Shown: piece after piece, positions 1 to 7,534 of the stretch
Layout: each line of letters opens with the position of its first letter
How positions within the stretch are numbered: position 1 is the stretch's first letter
DNA from: a virus
DNA length: 21,236 nt
Virus record (IMG/VR): IMGVR_UViG_3300005827_000041
Span: 1-21,236 of that record
Reading direction: 5' to 3' (one strand)
Program-made: the position numbers and the translations under genes
Notes under the pieces: generated by a model
The model's input: the letters and a program-made list of their open reading frames with translations, nothing else
Database searches by the model: none
Told to the model about the DNA's origin: nothing

Positions 1-1215
1 AAGGCCGATGAAATTGTGGTTTTGTGTGCGGGATATTGCTCGCTCAAGTTCCGGCTGTAACTCCATGAGTTTACCCAGTTTTTCGTTGAGCGCGGAAACG
101 TCTGGCTCGGCCTTGGCAATCTCATCCTTGAGGGACTTCGCAAGAGCCTTTCGCGCTTCCTTGTCTGGTCCGCTCAAGTCACCATAGGCATCAGCAAGAG
201 CCTTGTAGGTGTTCTGCTTCAACTTCTGCGCCTGCTGAATTGAGATATCTCCGGGTCCGTAGTTGTCCATGAAATCGCGCAGGACAGCACCAGAAGCTTG
301 CTGCGCCGCTGTGGGGGCCACCGTGTTGGAATGTACACCACCACGAATCTGACCGCTGGCATTCATGCCCACATCGACGGTATCCACCATCGCGGGGGAA
401 CCCTTGATTATCGCGTCAACCTGATCGCCCGTCATGCCCATGAGTCCGCGCAGTTTGTCCGCTCCGCCCTGATTTGGGAGAAGGCGTTCGGCAATACCCG
501 TCTGAATGACGGCAGAGCGTTCGGCAGGGGAGAGCGTGGTGGACGGTTTGATAGCCGCGCTGTAGAGCTTTTCCGCAAGCGGCTGGCCCCCAGTGATGAG
601 GTTGCCAACTCCACGCGCAGCCGGAGCCACAGTGACGCTCGCGAGTTTGCCCATAGCCGACAGAGGGTCAGTGACGGCACCGACCTTTGCCGCTGCGTTA
701 CCAGCCATCTGCGCCGCCTCAAGAGCGCGTCCAGTTGCGCCCACCTTCGACGCGACACTCACGCCACCCTTGAGCGCACCGCCAACGCCAGTGAACACCG
801 TCGAAACATCGGCAAGCACACCAACTGGGTCAGTTGCAACAGCCTGCTTGAAGCCGTCCTCGCTGCCGTAGCGGTCCTTGAAGTAGGCGTTCATGCCCTC
901 CGCAAGTTTGCGCTCTTCACCCTGCGCACCAACAGCCATTTGACCGTAGCCGAGCGCGGTGTTGCCGATAGCCTTCGCCGTCTCAATGGGCGAGGTAACG
1001 GACTTCCACAGGTCGGACACGAGACGCGCACCGGAGGTGGGGATGTTGCCAGCACCGGACTTGAGCGCATCGCCCCAAGACATTTGCTTGGGCTGCTCCG
1101 GCTGACTCTGCCCGCCACCAAACTGAGCGGCTAGGACGCGCTCAATCTCGGCATCAGGCATCCCGTCAGGGAACTGCCCTATCTCCCCGTTGGGGAGTGC
1201 TACCTGAATGGGCAT
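1..1215 (-). CDS. Putative DNA-ejection / internal virion protein, partial (C-terminus beyond the left edge)
   Basis: The reading frame is open from an ATG at 1215 to base 1, giving 405 codons without a stop, so the C-terminus is missing. The protein begins MPIQVALPNGEIGQFPDGM and continues DAEIERVLAAQFGG. This 'plain beta strand, FPDGM, acidic helix' opening recurs at the N-terminus of podophage ejected or structural proteins. An Ala/Gly-rich middle follows, with possible membrane-active helices at about residues 125-205, then a charged, strongly helical stretch from about residue 320. The ATG shares one base with the upstream stop (TAATG), so translation is probably coupled. Its place at the end of the virion operon, after two other helical proteins, fits an internal protein delivered with DNA. 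That role is an inference; no catalytic motif such as a transglycosylase is visible in the part present. Confidence 0.8.
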   Translation of the reverse strand, partial: MPIQVALPNGEIGQFPDGMPDAEIERVLAAQFGGGQSQPEQPKQMSWGDALKSGAGNIPTSGARLVSDLWKSVTSPIETAKAIGNTALGYGQMAVGAQGEERKLAEGMNAYFKDRYGSEDGFKQAVATDPVGVLADVSTVFTGVGGALKGGVSVASKVGATGRALEAAQMAGNAAAKVGAVTDPLSAMGKLASVTVAPAARGVGNLITGGQPLAEKLYSAAIKPSTTLSPAERSAVIQTGIAERLLPNQGGADKLRGLMGMTGDQVDAIIKGSPAMVDTVDVGMNASGQIRGGVHSNTVAPTAAQQASGAVLRDFMDNYGPGDISIQQAQKLKQNTYKALADAYGDLSGPDKEARKALAKSLKDEIAKAEPDVSALNEKLGKLMELQPELERAISRTQNHNFIGL

Positions 1216-2249
1216 TACTCAAGCCTCCGGGTCTGCGGGTTGTACACACGCACGGGAGAGGAAGACTGACCGCCGCCCTGATAGCCCTTGTCGTACTTGG
1301 CAACGAGATTGCGCACACCCTTGAGCGCGGCTACCCTGCGGGCAACGGGAATGGTGTCATCACCGACCATGCCAGCCATTTCTCGGTACAGCATAACGTC
1401 CTTGTCGGACTGCGGGCCTTCCATGCGGGGCATCTTTGAGGTCAGGATTCCGCCAATCTGCTTCAATTCCTGTGCGGGAATACTTCCAGGCGTGGCGTAT
1501 CCGACCACAGCGGCGGCACGGTCAGCCATCGCGCCGACACCGGATGCCGTGGGACTGGACAGCAACAGGCGTTCCGCGTTGTCGATGACATCGCCCACGC
1601 CCTGCATATTGTAATCGCGCTTACCTTGGGCCGTTCCACCAGCGGTAGCAGCGGCCTTTGCACCTACTGCGGTTGGGTCATAAGCGACAACGCGCTTACC
1701 CCTGGCCTCGGTCATGGTTCCCCAAACCGGAGTACCCTCGTCATTCATGTACATGACGGGCTGCTTTGAATCGCCGCCCACGCCCTGCCCCTTCGCAAGC
1801 ATCGCCATGATCTGCTGATGCTTCAACGCCTCCATCGCCTGATTCCTGCGGGCTGTTTCCTCTGCCTTGGAAGCCGTGATAAGTGCCAACTGCTGTTCGC
1901 GCTGCTGCTTCACAAGGTCCGCAGCGGCCTTTGAACCGCCAGCAAGCAACTGCTCGTAGCGCGGATTTGTTACCTGCGGCATGAAGTCGCCAGCAGCCTC
2001 GGCCTCCGCACCGTCAAGCGACTTGTACGCAGTTGGCTTGATTCCAAGCATCTCGGCGTACAGTCCAGCGGCCTGCTTGTCCTTTTCCTCGGAGTCGTTA
2101 AGCTTGCGCAACTGGAGGTCATACAACGCCTGTTGCCGCGCCTCCTGCGCCTTCTGCAAAGCCATCGCCTCATTTGCACGAATGGTGGGGAAGTATGTGG
2201 AGTTGAATCCCGACAGGAACCCGCCGACAGTGTTACCGAGGTCTGCCAT
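1215..2249 (-). CDS. Helical virion protein, possible internal/ejection protein (344 aa)
   Basis: I do not recognise a named family. The N-terminus (MADLGNTVGGFLSGFNSTYF) is Gly/Ser/Phe-rich, followed by long Ala/Gln/Glu/Lys-rich helices at about residues 25-170 (LQKAQEARQQALYDLQLRKL, and later KQQREQQLALITASKAEETA), predicted coiled coil. The second half is less charged and ends in a basic tail (NPQTRRLE). The start at 2249 has a GGGG element seven bases upstream and lies three bases after the stop of the preceding gene. The stop overlaps the next start (TAATG). Size, helical character and place in a run of three such genes after the adaptor and propeller-like genes fit the internal proteins of short-tailed phages. 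The role is inferred from position. Confidence 0.8.
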   Translation of the reverse strand: MADLGNTVGGFLSGFNSTYFPTIRANEAMALQKAQEARQQALYDLQLRKLNDSEEKDKQAAGLYAEMLGIKPTAYKSLDGAEAEAAGDFMPQVTNPRYEQLLAGGSKAAADLVKQQREQQLALITASKAEETARRNQAMEALKHQQIMAMLAKGQGVGGDSKQPVMYMNDEGTPVWGTMTEARGKRVVAYDPTAVGAKAAATAGGTAQGKRDYNMQGVGDVIDNAERLLLSSPTASGVGAMADRAAAVVGYATPGSIPAQELKQIGGILTSKMPRMEGPQSDKDVMLYREMAGMVGDDTIPVARRVAALKGVRNLVAKYDKGYQGGGQSSSPVRVYNPQTRRLE

Positions 2250-2252
2250 ATC

Positions 2253-3080
2253 CTAGCCCCACAGGTCGGAAAGCCAGTTTCCAGCCGAGGACAACCCGCT
2301 ACCAATAGCGCTCGTCACTCCCTGATTGGACAGAAGCCCACCAGCAAGCCCACCAAGTCCGGTGTACAGGGCGTTTGTTCCGCTTTGCTTCGCCTGTAGC
2401 GCGGCATTAGCTGCGCTGGTCTGCGCGTTCAGGTTGGCTACGGTGTTCGGGTTCGCACCAGATGCAAGAGCCAGCGCGTTTTCAAACGGACGCTGATTCT
2501 GGTTGATGGTGTCGGTGCGCTTGGCAAGGTCGTAGTTGTACTGATCGGCAAGCTGCTGGTTGGCGAAGTCCACGTTCTGCTGCTTCTGCCCGTAGTCCCA
2601 CGCGAACTGCTGACCGCCGTACTCCTGCTGACGCTGCGCCTCTGTGAGGCCAGCCTTCCAGCCAAACTGATTGCTCTGGTCAGCCAACTGCATAGCCTGC
2701 GCATCAGCGTTCAAAAGACCCTGCTGGTACGCCTTCTGCGCCTGCCCAAGATAGTCAGACTGCATCCCCTGCCCCTGCGAACCGTACAGTCCAGAAGCAC
2801 CGTAGCGGTTATCGCCTTCGGTCAGGGAGCGGTTGTACGCCTCGGTAGCCGTGCCACGAAGGGCGTTGGATACCTGGCTAAAGTTCTGCGTCTGGTAGGG
2901 ATTAGCGTTCTGCTGGTACTGGACGCCGTAGGCACTCTGCACCGGGCCTTGCTGCTGGCTCCCGTACCACGCGGGCATGTCAGGCGCAGCACCCGGCATC
3001 TTGTCTTTGGCGGTGGTCAGAGCGTAATCGACAACGCCCTGTCCTACATTGGTCCCGTATGGGGTAGCGTAATCAGCCAT
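2253..3080 (-). CDS. Gln/Tyr/Asn-rich virion protein, possible internal or tail-associated protein (275 aa)
   Basis: The frame could open at a GTG at 3104, but the ATG at 3080 has AAGGA seven bases upstream, so I choose it; the protein starts MADYATPYGTNVGQGVVDYA. The central 150 residues are rich in Gln, Tyr, Asn and Ala with repeated short Y/Q/G patterns (YGSQGQGMQ, QQEYGGQQFAWDYGQKQQ). The C-terminus is Gly/Ser/Leu-rich (GLGGLAGGLLSNQG, ending SDLWG), which could be a membrane-active segment. No enzyme motif is seen. Its SD sits in the loop of a small hairpin (3084-3095). It is the first minus-strand gene after the inserted plus-strand lipoprotein gene, so it needs read-through from the upstream genes or a promoter between 3081 and 3172. 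An internal virion role is inferred from neighbours. Confidence 0.8.
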   Translation of the reverse strand: MADYATPYGTNVGQGVVDYALTTAKDKMPGAAPDMPAWYGSQQQGPVQSAYGVQYQQNANPYQTQNFSQVSNALRGTATEAYNRSLTEGDNRYGASGLYGSQGQGMQSDYLGQAQKAYQQGLLNADAQAMQLADQSNQFGWKAGLTEAQRQQEYGGQQFAWDYGQKQQNVDFANQQLADQYNYDLAKRTDTINQNQRPFENALALASGANPNTVANLNAQTSAANAALQAKQSGTNALYTGLGGLAGGLLSNQGVTSAIGSGLSSAGNWLSDLWG

Positions 3081-3083
3081 GTT

Positions 3084-3095
3084 CACATCCTTGTG
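3084..3095 (-). promoter_or_regulatory. Hairpin holding the Shine-Dalgarno sequence of the downstream gene
   Basis: Read on the minus strand, CACA-AGGA-TGTG forms a 4-bp stem, or 5 bp with the flanking A/T pair, with the SD core AGGA in the loop. The ATG (3080) follows three bases after the stem. Similar elements occur at 8558-8576, 9560-9577 and 18826-18846. The stem is short, so an effect on translation is only an inference. Confidence 0.45.
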
Positions 3096-3100
3096 ATTGA

Positions 3101-3134
3101 CCACAACGTCCTGTCGTGGTGCTTGACTTCAAGC
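3101..3134. promoter_or_regulatory. Two inverted repeats in the divergent region next to the lipoprotein gene
   Basis: The 92-bp divergent gap holds CCACAAC / GTCGTGG (3101-3107 / 3113-3119, one mismatch, 5-nt loop) and a perfect dyad GCTTGA-CT-TCAAGC (3121-3134). The dyad overlaps a plus-strand TTGACT (3123-3128) that could act as a -35 box for the lipoprotein gene. No convincing -10 box follows at normal spacing; the nearest AT-rich element, TGATAT (3149-3154), is 20 bases away. Operator function is an inference. Confidence 0.3.
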
Positions 3135-3172
3135 GGAAACGTGTTACGTGATATCTAACGGAGGATGAAAAG

Positions 3173-3352
3173 ATGAGAACGCTGCTGATTAGCTTGGCGT
3201 GTGTGATTCTGGTGGGGTGTGCTGGCATGAACGTCACGGAGCGTGACCCGCAAACAAACTCGACGCGAGTAAACAGGGACATTAAGGACGGGGTGGCTTG
3301 GTTTATTGAGAACGGAATTGTTGGTGCAATAGACAAGTCACTGCTGAGGTAG
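3173..3352 (+). CDS. Small lipoprotein, opposite to the structural genes (59 aa); possible superinfection-exclusion or moron protein
   Basis: The protein starts MRTLLISLACVILVGCAG: a basic N-terminus, a hydrophobic core and a lipobox LVGC with the lipidated Cys at residue 16 and Ala at +2, which predicts outer-membrane retention. The mature part is only 44 residues, polar then with one hydrophobic segment (GVAWFIENGIVGAIDKSLL). A strong SD (GGAGGA) lies seven bases before the ATG. It is the only plus-strand gene inside the minus-strand structural block; its stop is one base from the stop of the convergent Gly-rich gene, and it diverges from the 275-aa gene. Phage lipoproteins of this size often block receptors after infection, and o-spanins are also small lipoproteins, but this one is not Pro-rich and has no i-spanin beside it. 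Gene and lipoprotein signal are well supported; the role is inferred. Confidence 0.85.
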   Translation: MRTLLISLACVILVGCAGMNVTERDPQTNSTRVNRDIKDGVAWFIENGIVGAIDKSLLR

Positions 3353-3353
3353 C

Positions 3354-4361
3354 TTATCTCCTAGACTTGAACCACGCCAGCGGGTCAATCGCCTGCGATG
3401 TGTCGCCCTGTATTGTTGAAATTGATTCGCCATTTGGCGACGCAGCAACAACATAATCGCCGTGGCTTGAGGTGGTTGTCTCTGACTGACCACCACTCGC
3501 AACATTCCCGTCCATGTCTCCACGTTGAACACCAGCGTTATCAGCCTTCCGACCAGCCTGTATTGCCCCAAACATTCCGGCAATCGCTTGGCGCGGACCA
3601 GAAAGAGCTGCTGCGGGGGCCATAAGTCCACCGGACATTATCGACCCTACCGCGTAACCGGGAAGACCGCCAAAGAAGTCTGCTGCAACACTGCGCGCCA
3701 GTTTTGGCGTGGTAACATAATCGCCCGTTGTGGGGTCGCTTGATGGCTGCGCATAGCCAGCGCGAACCATTTCCGTCAGGCTGCGCATCGGGGTTTGCAC
3801 AGTTTCCGGTTTACTGTTGAACATGCTGCCAATCGTACTTAGCAGCCCACCGTAATTCTTTGAAAACTTTTCCGAAAGCGTTGCAGCGGCATCGTTGTAC
3901 CCAAGCCCGCGCAGCGTCCCAACATCGCCCATGTTCACAGCAGCACGGGCGCGGACATTATCTATCCCTGCAATGTCGAATGGGTCGCCGTCATAGTCAC
4001 CGACCTGAGCACGTGCGAGTGCAAGTGCTTGGTTGTTCGCGGCCTCTATTGCCGCCATTCTCTCGGCCCGGCGCGCACCAGTATCGGCATCACCCCACGA
4101 CCTCATCGCCGCAGACGGGTTGAACCCGTTCGCAGCCATAGCACGGGAAAACTCGTTGCCAGTGGTTAGTGCGCTACCGCCGAGCAACCCGCCACCAGCG
4201 GACGCATCACCACCCATGTCACCGCGAGTCGGGCCAAATCCCCAACCAGCGTCACCAGCGTTGAATCCGCTCCCATAGCCATCACCACCGCCGCCGAAGC
4301 CACCTGTAGCCATGCCTCCGGTGTGGTTTCCACTCCCGCCAAGCCCGCCTGTTCCTTCCAT
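3354..4361 (-). CDS. Gly/Ala-rich virion-associated protein (335 aa), function unknown
   Basis: The first 75 residues are very rich in Gly (GGFGGGGDGYGSGFNAGDAG and similar) and probably disordered. The middle, about residues 85-200, is Ala-rich and helical. Residues about 230-275 are hydrophobic and Gly-rich (FFGGLPGYAVGSIMSGGLMA), a possible membrane or packing segment. The C-terminus is polar and ends DPLAWFKSRR. The ATG shares a base with the upstream stop (TAATG at 4361), so it is probably translated with the propeller-like gene. No family is recognised. Low-complexity Gly-rich proteins at this place in podophage operons are often minor virion components; that is an inference. The convergent lipoprotein stop is one base away, leaving no room for a terminator. 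Confidence 0.8.
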   Translation of the reverse strand: MEGTGGLGGSGNHTGGMATGGFGGGGDGYGSGFNAGDAGWGFGPTRGDMGGDASAGGGLLGGSALTTGNEFSRAMAANGFNPSAAMRSWGDADTGARRAERMAAIEAANNQALALARAQVGDYDGDPFDIAGIDNVRARAAVNMGDVGTLRGLGYNDAAATLSEKFSKNYGGLLSTIGSMFNSKPETVQTPMRSLTEMVRAGYAQPSSDPTTGDYVTTPKLARSVAADFFGGLPGYAVGSIMSGGLMAPAAALSGPRQAIAGMFGAIQAGRKADNAGVQRGDMDGNVASGGQSETTTSSHGDYVVAASPNGESISTIQGDTSQAIDPLAWFKSRR

Positions 4362-5950
4362 TACGCCCCCAGGTTGCCGCGAATTTCAGATTGCAGGTAG
4401 CTGACCTCGGCCCGTGCGCCTGCGGAGAATGTCACCTGAAACGAGAGCGTTTCCGTTCTCGGCCCACCGAATCCGCGCCGATGTTCCGGCGTACCAGCAC
4501 TCTGCCCCACCTTGATTGCACCAGCGGCAGTCCCGCCGATGGTGTTCCCCTGCGCCCACGTTCCGCCGATACGCAGCGAGTTGTCCTCCTGCGTCCAGTT
4601 GAAGATGGTTGAGGCGTTGCCCGCATCATCAACCGTTGCACAGTCACCCGTGCCAGCCTGAAGCGGGGTCACAAGGATGCTCGTCTTGCGGACTACAGCC
4701 TCGTATCCGCCGAAACTGAATGCCTTGGTGCGAAACTGGCTATTGAAAGCAGTGGTTACGCCGTACTCAAGCTCATCGTACCCGCTGGCAATGCTGGTGG
4801 AGTTGTCCGTGTCGAGGCAGTATATGCGCCCCGCGCTGGTTCCAAAGTAGGTCTTGCCAGCCATCGTGCATGTGCTGGTGACAATCTCCGTTCCGAAGTT
4901 CCATTGCGTGAAAGCAAGGTTCCACGGCGTGAATACGTAAATCCCGCTGGTGTTCTGAAGCAGCATAAACACAGCGCCAAGGGTGTCGTTGTAGGACAAC
5001 TCCTGTACCCGCACATCGCCAGAAATGGTCATCAGCGGGTTGATCTTGTTGCCCACGCTGCCAATCTGGATATCGCCGTACTGCTGAACACCGGACACGT
5101 TGAACACGCCATCGTCATTGACGAAAAGCGTGTCATTGAACGCCTGTACGGATGCGTAAGCGTTATCCTGCGCGGCAGACGGGAACACCGGGTCAGTCAC
5201 GAACCAATTTGTCGGCGTAGCGTCAGCGATATTCAGCCTGCGGGTGTGTGCGCCCCCACCATCGGGGTTGCGCTTGAACACCAGCAGATCATTGCCGCCA
5301 GGAGCCGTGCAGAGGTTCACAACCTGGAGTCCGTCACCGTAGCCAGCGCGAAGCTGCACGTATCCGGCATCCGTGAACGTGGTCCCGGTCCATTCGGCCT
5401 TGCTGCCCCACACGGAGTCAGCGTCATTCGTGGCGTTGGCCCACAGGCGGTTACGCGCCTCGCGCACACAGGACGGATACGAAGGCCCGCCAGTGACGGA
5501 GCCGTAAGAGCCGCCAGCATCCCAATAGCGCAGAGTGGCGTTGCCACGGTCAGCGATGAACAGCTTCGTGTTGTAGGAGGCAAGTCCAGGCTTCACCGTT
5601 CCAGACAGTGAGCCTATCTCGGTGAACACCCTACCCGCCTCGCCCCCCTCAAGCAGCGTCTTGGTCATCTGGTAGAGTTTGCCACCAGACGCAGCCACTA
5701 TGTAGGTGGTCGTTCCGTTGAAGTGCGGGCGGATGACATCCACAGCAGCGGGAAGCCTGTTAGCCTCAAGCAGCGTACAGGATACGCTAGGACGGCTGCG
5801 CCATTTCTTGCTGCCCGGAGGATAGTAGCCATTCATGGACACGCGCAGGGCGTTGTCCGCGATGCCCGTAGCCGGGGCCGAGAAGTCCAGCCCAAGTTCA
5901 GGGATGACCGCTACAGTGGTCAGAGATTCAGACTTGGTACGCCTGCTCAT
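4361..5950 (-). CDS. Large beta-rich (propeller-like) virion protein, possible tail hub/nozzle-type component (529 aa)
   Basis: The protein is dominated by short beta-type segments with recurring Gly/Asn/Asp turns and tyrosines (GTTTYIVAASGGKLYQM, SGIYVFTPWNLAFTQWNFG, AGKTYFGTSAGRIYCLDTDN), a pattern typical of beta-propellers. An N-terminal part (residues 1-60) contains a YPPGSKKWRSRPS segment. The C-terminus (from about 495) reads LSFQVTFSAGARAEVSYLQS. It directly follows the gp4-like adaptor gene; the junction is TGATG. In P22-like phages the tail hub or nozzle (gp10-type) genes lie at this point and are propeller-containing, so a tail-machine role is likely. No direct sequence match to gp10 was established; the fold is judged by eye from composition and repeat rhythm. 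Confidence 0.75.
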   Translation of the reverse strand: MSRRTKSESLTTVAVIPELGLDFSAPATGIADNALRVSMNGYYPPGSKKWRSRPSVSCTLLEANRLPAAVDVIRPHFNGTTTYIVAASGGKLYQMTKTLLEGGEAGRVFTEIGSLSGTVKPGLASYNTKLFIADRGNATLRYWDAGGSYGSVTGGPSYPSCVREARNRLWANATNDADSVWGSKAEWTGTTFTDAGYVQLRAGYGDGLQVVNLCTAPGGNDLLVFKRNPDGGGAHTRRLNIADATPTNWFVTDPVFPSAAQDNAYASVQAFNDTLFVNDDGVFNVSGVQQYGDIQIGSVGNKINPLMTISGDVRVQELSYNDTLGAVFMLLQNTSGIYVFTPWNLAFTQWNFGTEIVTSTCTMAGKTYFGTSAGRIYCLDTDNSTSIASGYDELEYGVTTAFNSQFRTKAFSFGGYEAVVRKTSILVTPLQAGTGDCATVDDAGNASTIFNWTQEDNSLRIGGTWAQGNTIGGTAAGAIKVGQSAGTPEHRRGFGGPRTETLSFQVTFSAGARAEVSYLQSEIRGNLGA

Positions 5951-6603
5951 CAGTAGAACCCACGTTCCCCGGCACTCGTCGGATTCCAGCCAGCCCGCTG
6001 GATAACAAGCGGAGACTGACCGCCATAGAAATTCAGGATATTGTTCTCAATGTCAGTCATCAACTGCACATCAGCCGTCACGTTCTGCTCGTCGGCATTC
6101 AGGCAGCACACGCGCACGTAATCGACAATCATCTGGTCGAGTTTGCCGCCCCACGGCATTGTGCTGCCCGTGGTGTACGCGCTGGTATCAATCACCGGGT
6201 AGTAAACAAGCGTCAGGGTGAACACGGAGGACGGCGTACCCTTGATGTACGCCTTCTGCACTCCGGTATCGTACAGGATAGCCCAGTTGGTCGCCTCACC
6301 AGCGGAGACGATGGTATTCCACTCGTCCTCGGTGCGCTGCGTCAGTTTCGTGTGGCTAGAATCCCTGTAGAGGCCGTAGGGCGTTCCGAAATCGCTCGGA
6401 AGGGTATACGCAGCCTGATTCGCAACCGTGCTAATAGCGGCGGTACTGCGCGACAACTGGACGCCATTGCGGTACAGAACAGGAGTGATGCGGGAGATAG
6501 CCTTGCGAATCCAGCGCAATAGGTTGGCATCGGACCACCTGGCGCTCTGCTGGTCGTTCAATTCTAGCCTGATTTGCGCGATAACGTCACTCACTAGGGA
6601 CAT
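5950..6603 (-). CDS. Head-tail adaptor protein, P22 gp4-like / phage adaptor family (217 aa)
   Basis: The N-terminus has the typical adaptor opening: a first helix (VSDVIAQIRLELND), then RWSDANLLRWIRKAISRITP. A beta-rich centre follows (TLPSDFGTPYGLYR, YTLTLVYYPVID-like strands), with a C-terminal helix LDQMIVDYVRVCCLNAD and a tail ending SAGERGFY. This arrangement matches podophage adaptor proteins that sit under the portal ring and extend the channel to the tail. Length is near that of the family. The start at 6603 overlaps the previous gene by 17 bases. Position between capsid and propeller-like genes supports the call. The exact family name (gp4-like or DUF6682) is from memory. Confidence 0.8.
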   Translation of the reverse strand: MSLVSDVIAQIRLELNDQQSARWSDANLLRWIRKAISRITPVLYRNGVQLSRSTAAISTVANQAAYTLPSDFGTPYGLYRDSSHTKLTQRTEDEWNTIVSAGEATNWAILYDTGVQKAYIKGTPSSVFTLTLVYYPVIDTSAYTTGSTMPWGGKLDQMIVDYVRVCCLNADEQNVTADVQLMTDIENNILNFYGGQSPLVIQRAGWNPTSAGERGFY

Positions 6604-7114
6604 GCAGCCACTCCTTTGTCGGATAACCGAACAATTCTTTCGTATTCCCGCTCATGGAGCGAACGTGCCCGCTGAAATGTGCGCGGTGAGGATGCCCAAG
6701 CAGAAACCAATGCCATAACTTATCGCAATGACCATGCCCGGACTTGTCATCGAAGTAACCGGACTCATCAAACGGACAGCCGCACAGGACAACGCGAACC
6801 CTATCGCTGCAAAAATAGCATATTGCGTTAGCTGCACTTCCACCCCACGCCATTCGACCTTGCGGCTTGAAATGCTCGTCGTAAATTTCGTGCGGCTCAA
6901 CGCCAATCGCCTTGAACTCCTGCCCTCTGGCCCTCGCGGCGGCAACATCGTGCGCGAATGCGTCTTGATGCCCGGTGAGGAAGTAGTCGAAGTACAGGGG
7001 GAGTTGGATAGAGCGATTGAGGACGCAAATAGTCGGCTCCTCGCCAAGCATCTTGCGAAGTGCTTGCAAGTCCTCAGACCAGCAAGGGGCGGAACCTACA
7101 ACAGCGATAATCAC
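6587..7114 (-). CDS. Rossmann-like protein resembling DUF115 / sialyltransferase-like glycosyltransferases (175 aa)
   Basis: I take the GTG at 7114 as the start: it shares its G with the upstream stop (TAGTG), the pattern used repeatedly here, although the frame is open further upstream to 7228. The protein starts (M)IIAVVGSAPCWSEDLQALRK, a beta strand with a Gly loop. It then has CVLNRSIQLPLYFDYFLTGH, a pattern like the 'N-R, P-D-Y' part of DUF115/sialyltransferase-like folds, followed by VRVVLCGCPFDESGYF and a His-rich end (GHGHCDKLWHWFLLGHPHRA). The order strand-loop, 'native state', 'CGCP' fits a nucleotide-binding Rossmann fold. It lies between capsid and adaptor genes and may glycosylate or otherwise modify a virion or host component. 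Gene call good; fold tentative; substrate unknown. Confidence 0.75.
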   Translation of the reverse strand: MIIAVVGSAPCWSEDLQALRKMLGEEPTICVLNRSIQLPLYFDYFLTGHQDAFAHDVAAARARGQEFKAIGVEPHEIYDEHFKPQGRMAWGGSAANAICYFCSDRVRVVLCGCPFDESGYFDDKSGHGHCDKLWHWFLLGHPHRAHFSGHVRSMSGNTKELFGYPTKEWLHVPSE

Positions 7115-7476
7115 TATTTTATGATGATGTTGGAATGCCCGCCATGAGTCTTGAGGCTCTGGACGGTCATAAATTCGGGGTGGTCGGTGATGAAGCGGCG
7201 CAGCTCGTTCTGATCGTCCAAGTCCCATCCTTCGTCCTTGGCAATAGCCAGGGCAAGCGTAGGTATGCTGGCGATCTTCCGCATGGTGCGCTCTTTCGTC
7301 CAGCCATTGCCGCCGCTCATCTTGTGCCAGCGGTTTTCTTCAATGGTCGGCACATAGTCCTGCGTCACCAGCGACCTAGACTCAAACTCGTCCTGCTTGG
7401 CATCGGTGCGGATATCGAAGAAGCGAGACAAGCCAGCCTCGTTGCCGATATTCACCATTCCAGTGGTGTCAATCAT
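7114..7476 (-). CDS. Conserved-type small phage protein downstream of capsid (120 aa), function unknown
   Basis: The ATG at 7476 has AGGAT four bases upstream. The protein has a polar N-terminus (MIDTTGMVNIGNEAGLSRFF), a middle NRWHKMSGGNGWTKERTMRK followed by a helix IASIPTLALAIAKDEGWDL, then ELRRFITDHPEFMTVQS. Small proteins with a 'GWTK.R.MR..A.IP' segment and a following 'LRRF..D.P' segment are common just after the capsid gene in tailed phages; I know no assigned function. It is separated from the capsid gene by a strong hairpin (7496-7520) and its stop overlaps the next start. Confidence 0.8.
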   Translation of the reverse strand: MIDTTGMVNIGNEAGLSRFFDIRTDAKQDEFESRSLVTQDYVPTIEENRWHKMSGGNGWTKERTMRKIASIPTLALAIAKDEGWDLDDQNELRRFITDHPEFMTVQSLKTHGGHSNIIIK

Positions 7477-7495
7477 GGTTATCCTGCGGGAGTGT

Positions 7496-7520
7496 GAGGG
7501 GGGCCAGAACAGCCCCCCTC
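7496..7520 (-). terminator. Strong GC hairpin just after the capsid gene (attenuator or processing site)
   Basis: Perfect 9-bp arms GAGGGGGGC and GCCCCCCTC flank a 7-nt loop, 14 bases after the capsid stop. No U-tract follows on either strand, so it is not a standard intrinsic terminator. A stable hairpin after a major capsid gene often lowers downstream expression or protects the capsid mRNA 3' end; that role is inferred. Confidence 0.6.
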
Positions 7521-7534
7521 GGTGGGATTAGAGA

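Noticed and set aside
298-1134. Long plus-strand ORF (278 aa) opposite the partial ejection protein
   Set aside because: It is antisense to an uninterrupted 405-codon minus-strand frame that has clear phage protein character and a coupled start; the plus product is Arg/His-rich and unlike a protein.
3173-3352. Calling the lipoprotein an o-spanin
   Set aside because: It is not proline-rich, lacks an adjacent or overlapping i-spanin and lies far from the holin, so spanin is less likely than a moron-type lipoprotein.
7115-7228. N-terminal extension of the Rossmann-like protein to 7228
   Set aside because: The extension overlaps the upstream gene in another frame, is basic and unstructured, and the GTG at 7114 fits the one-base overlap pattern.
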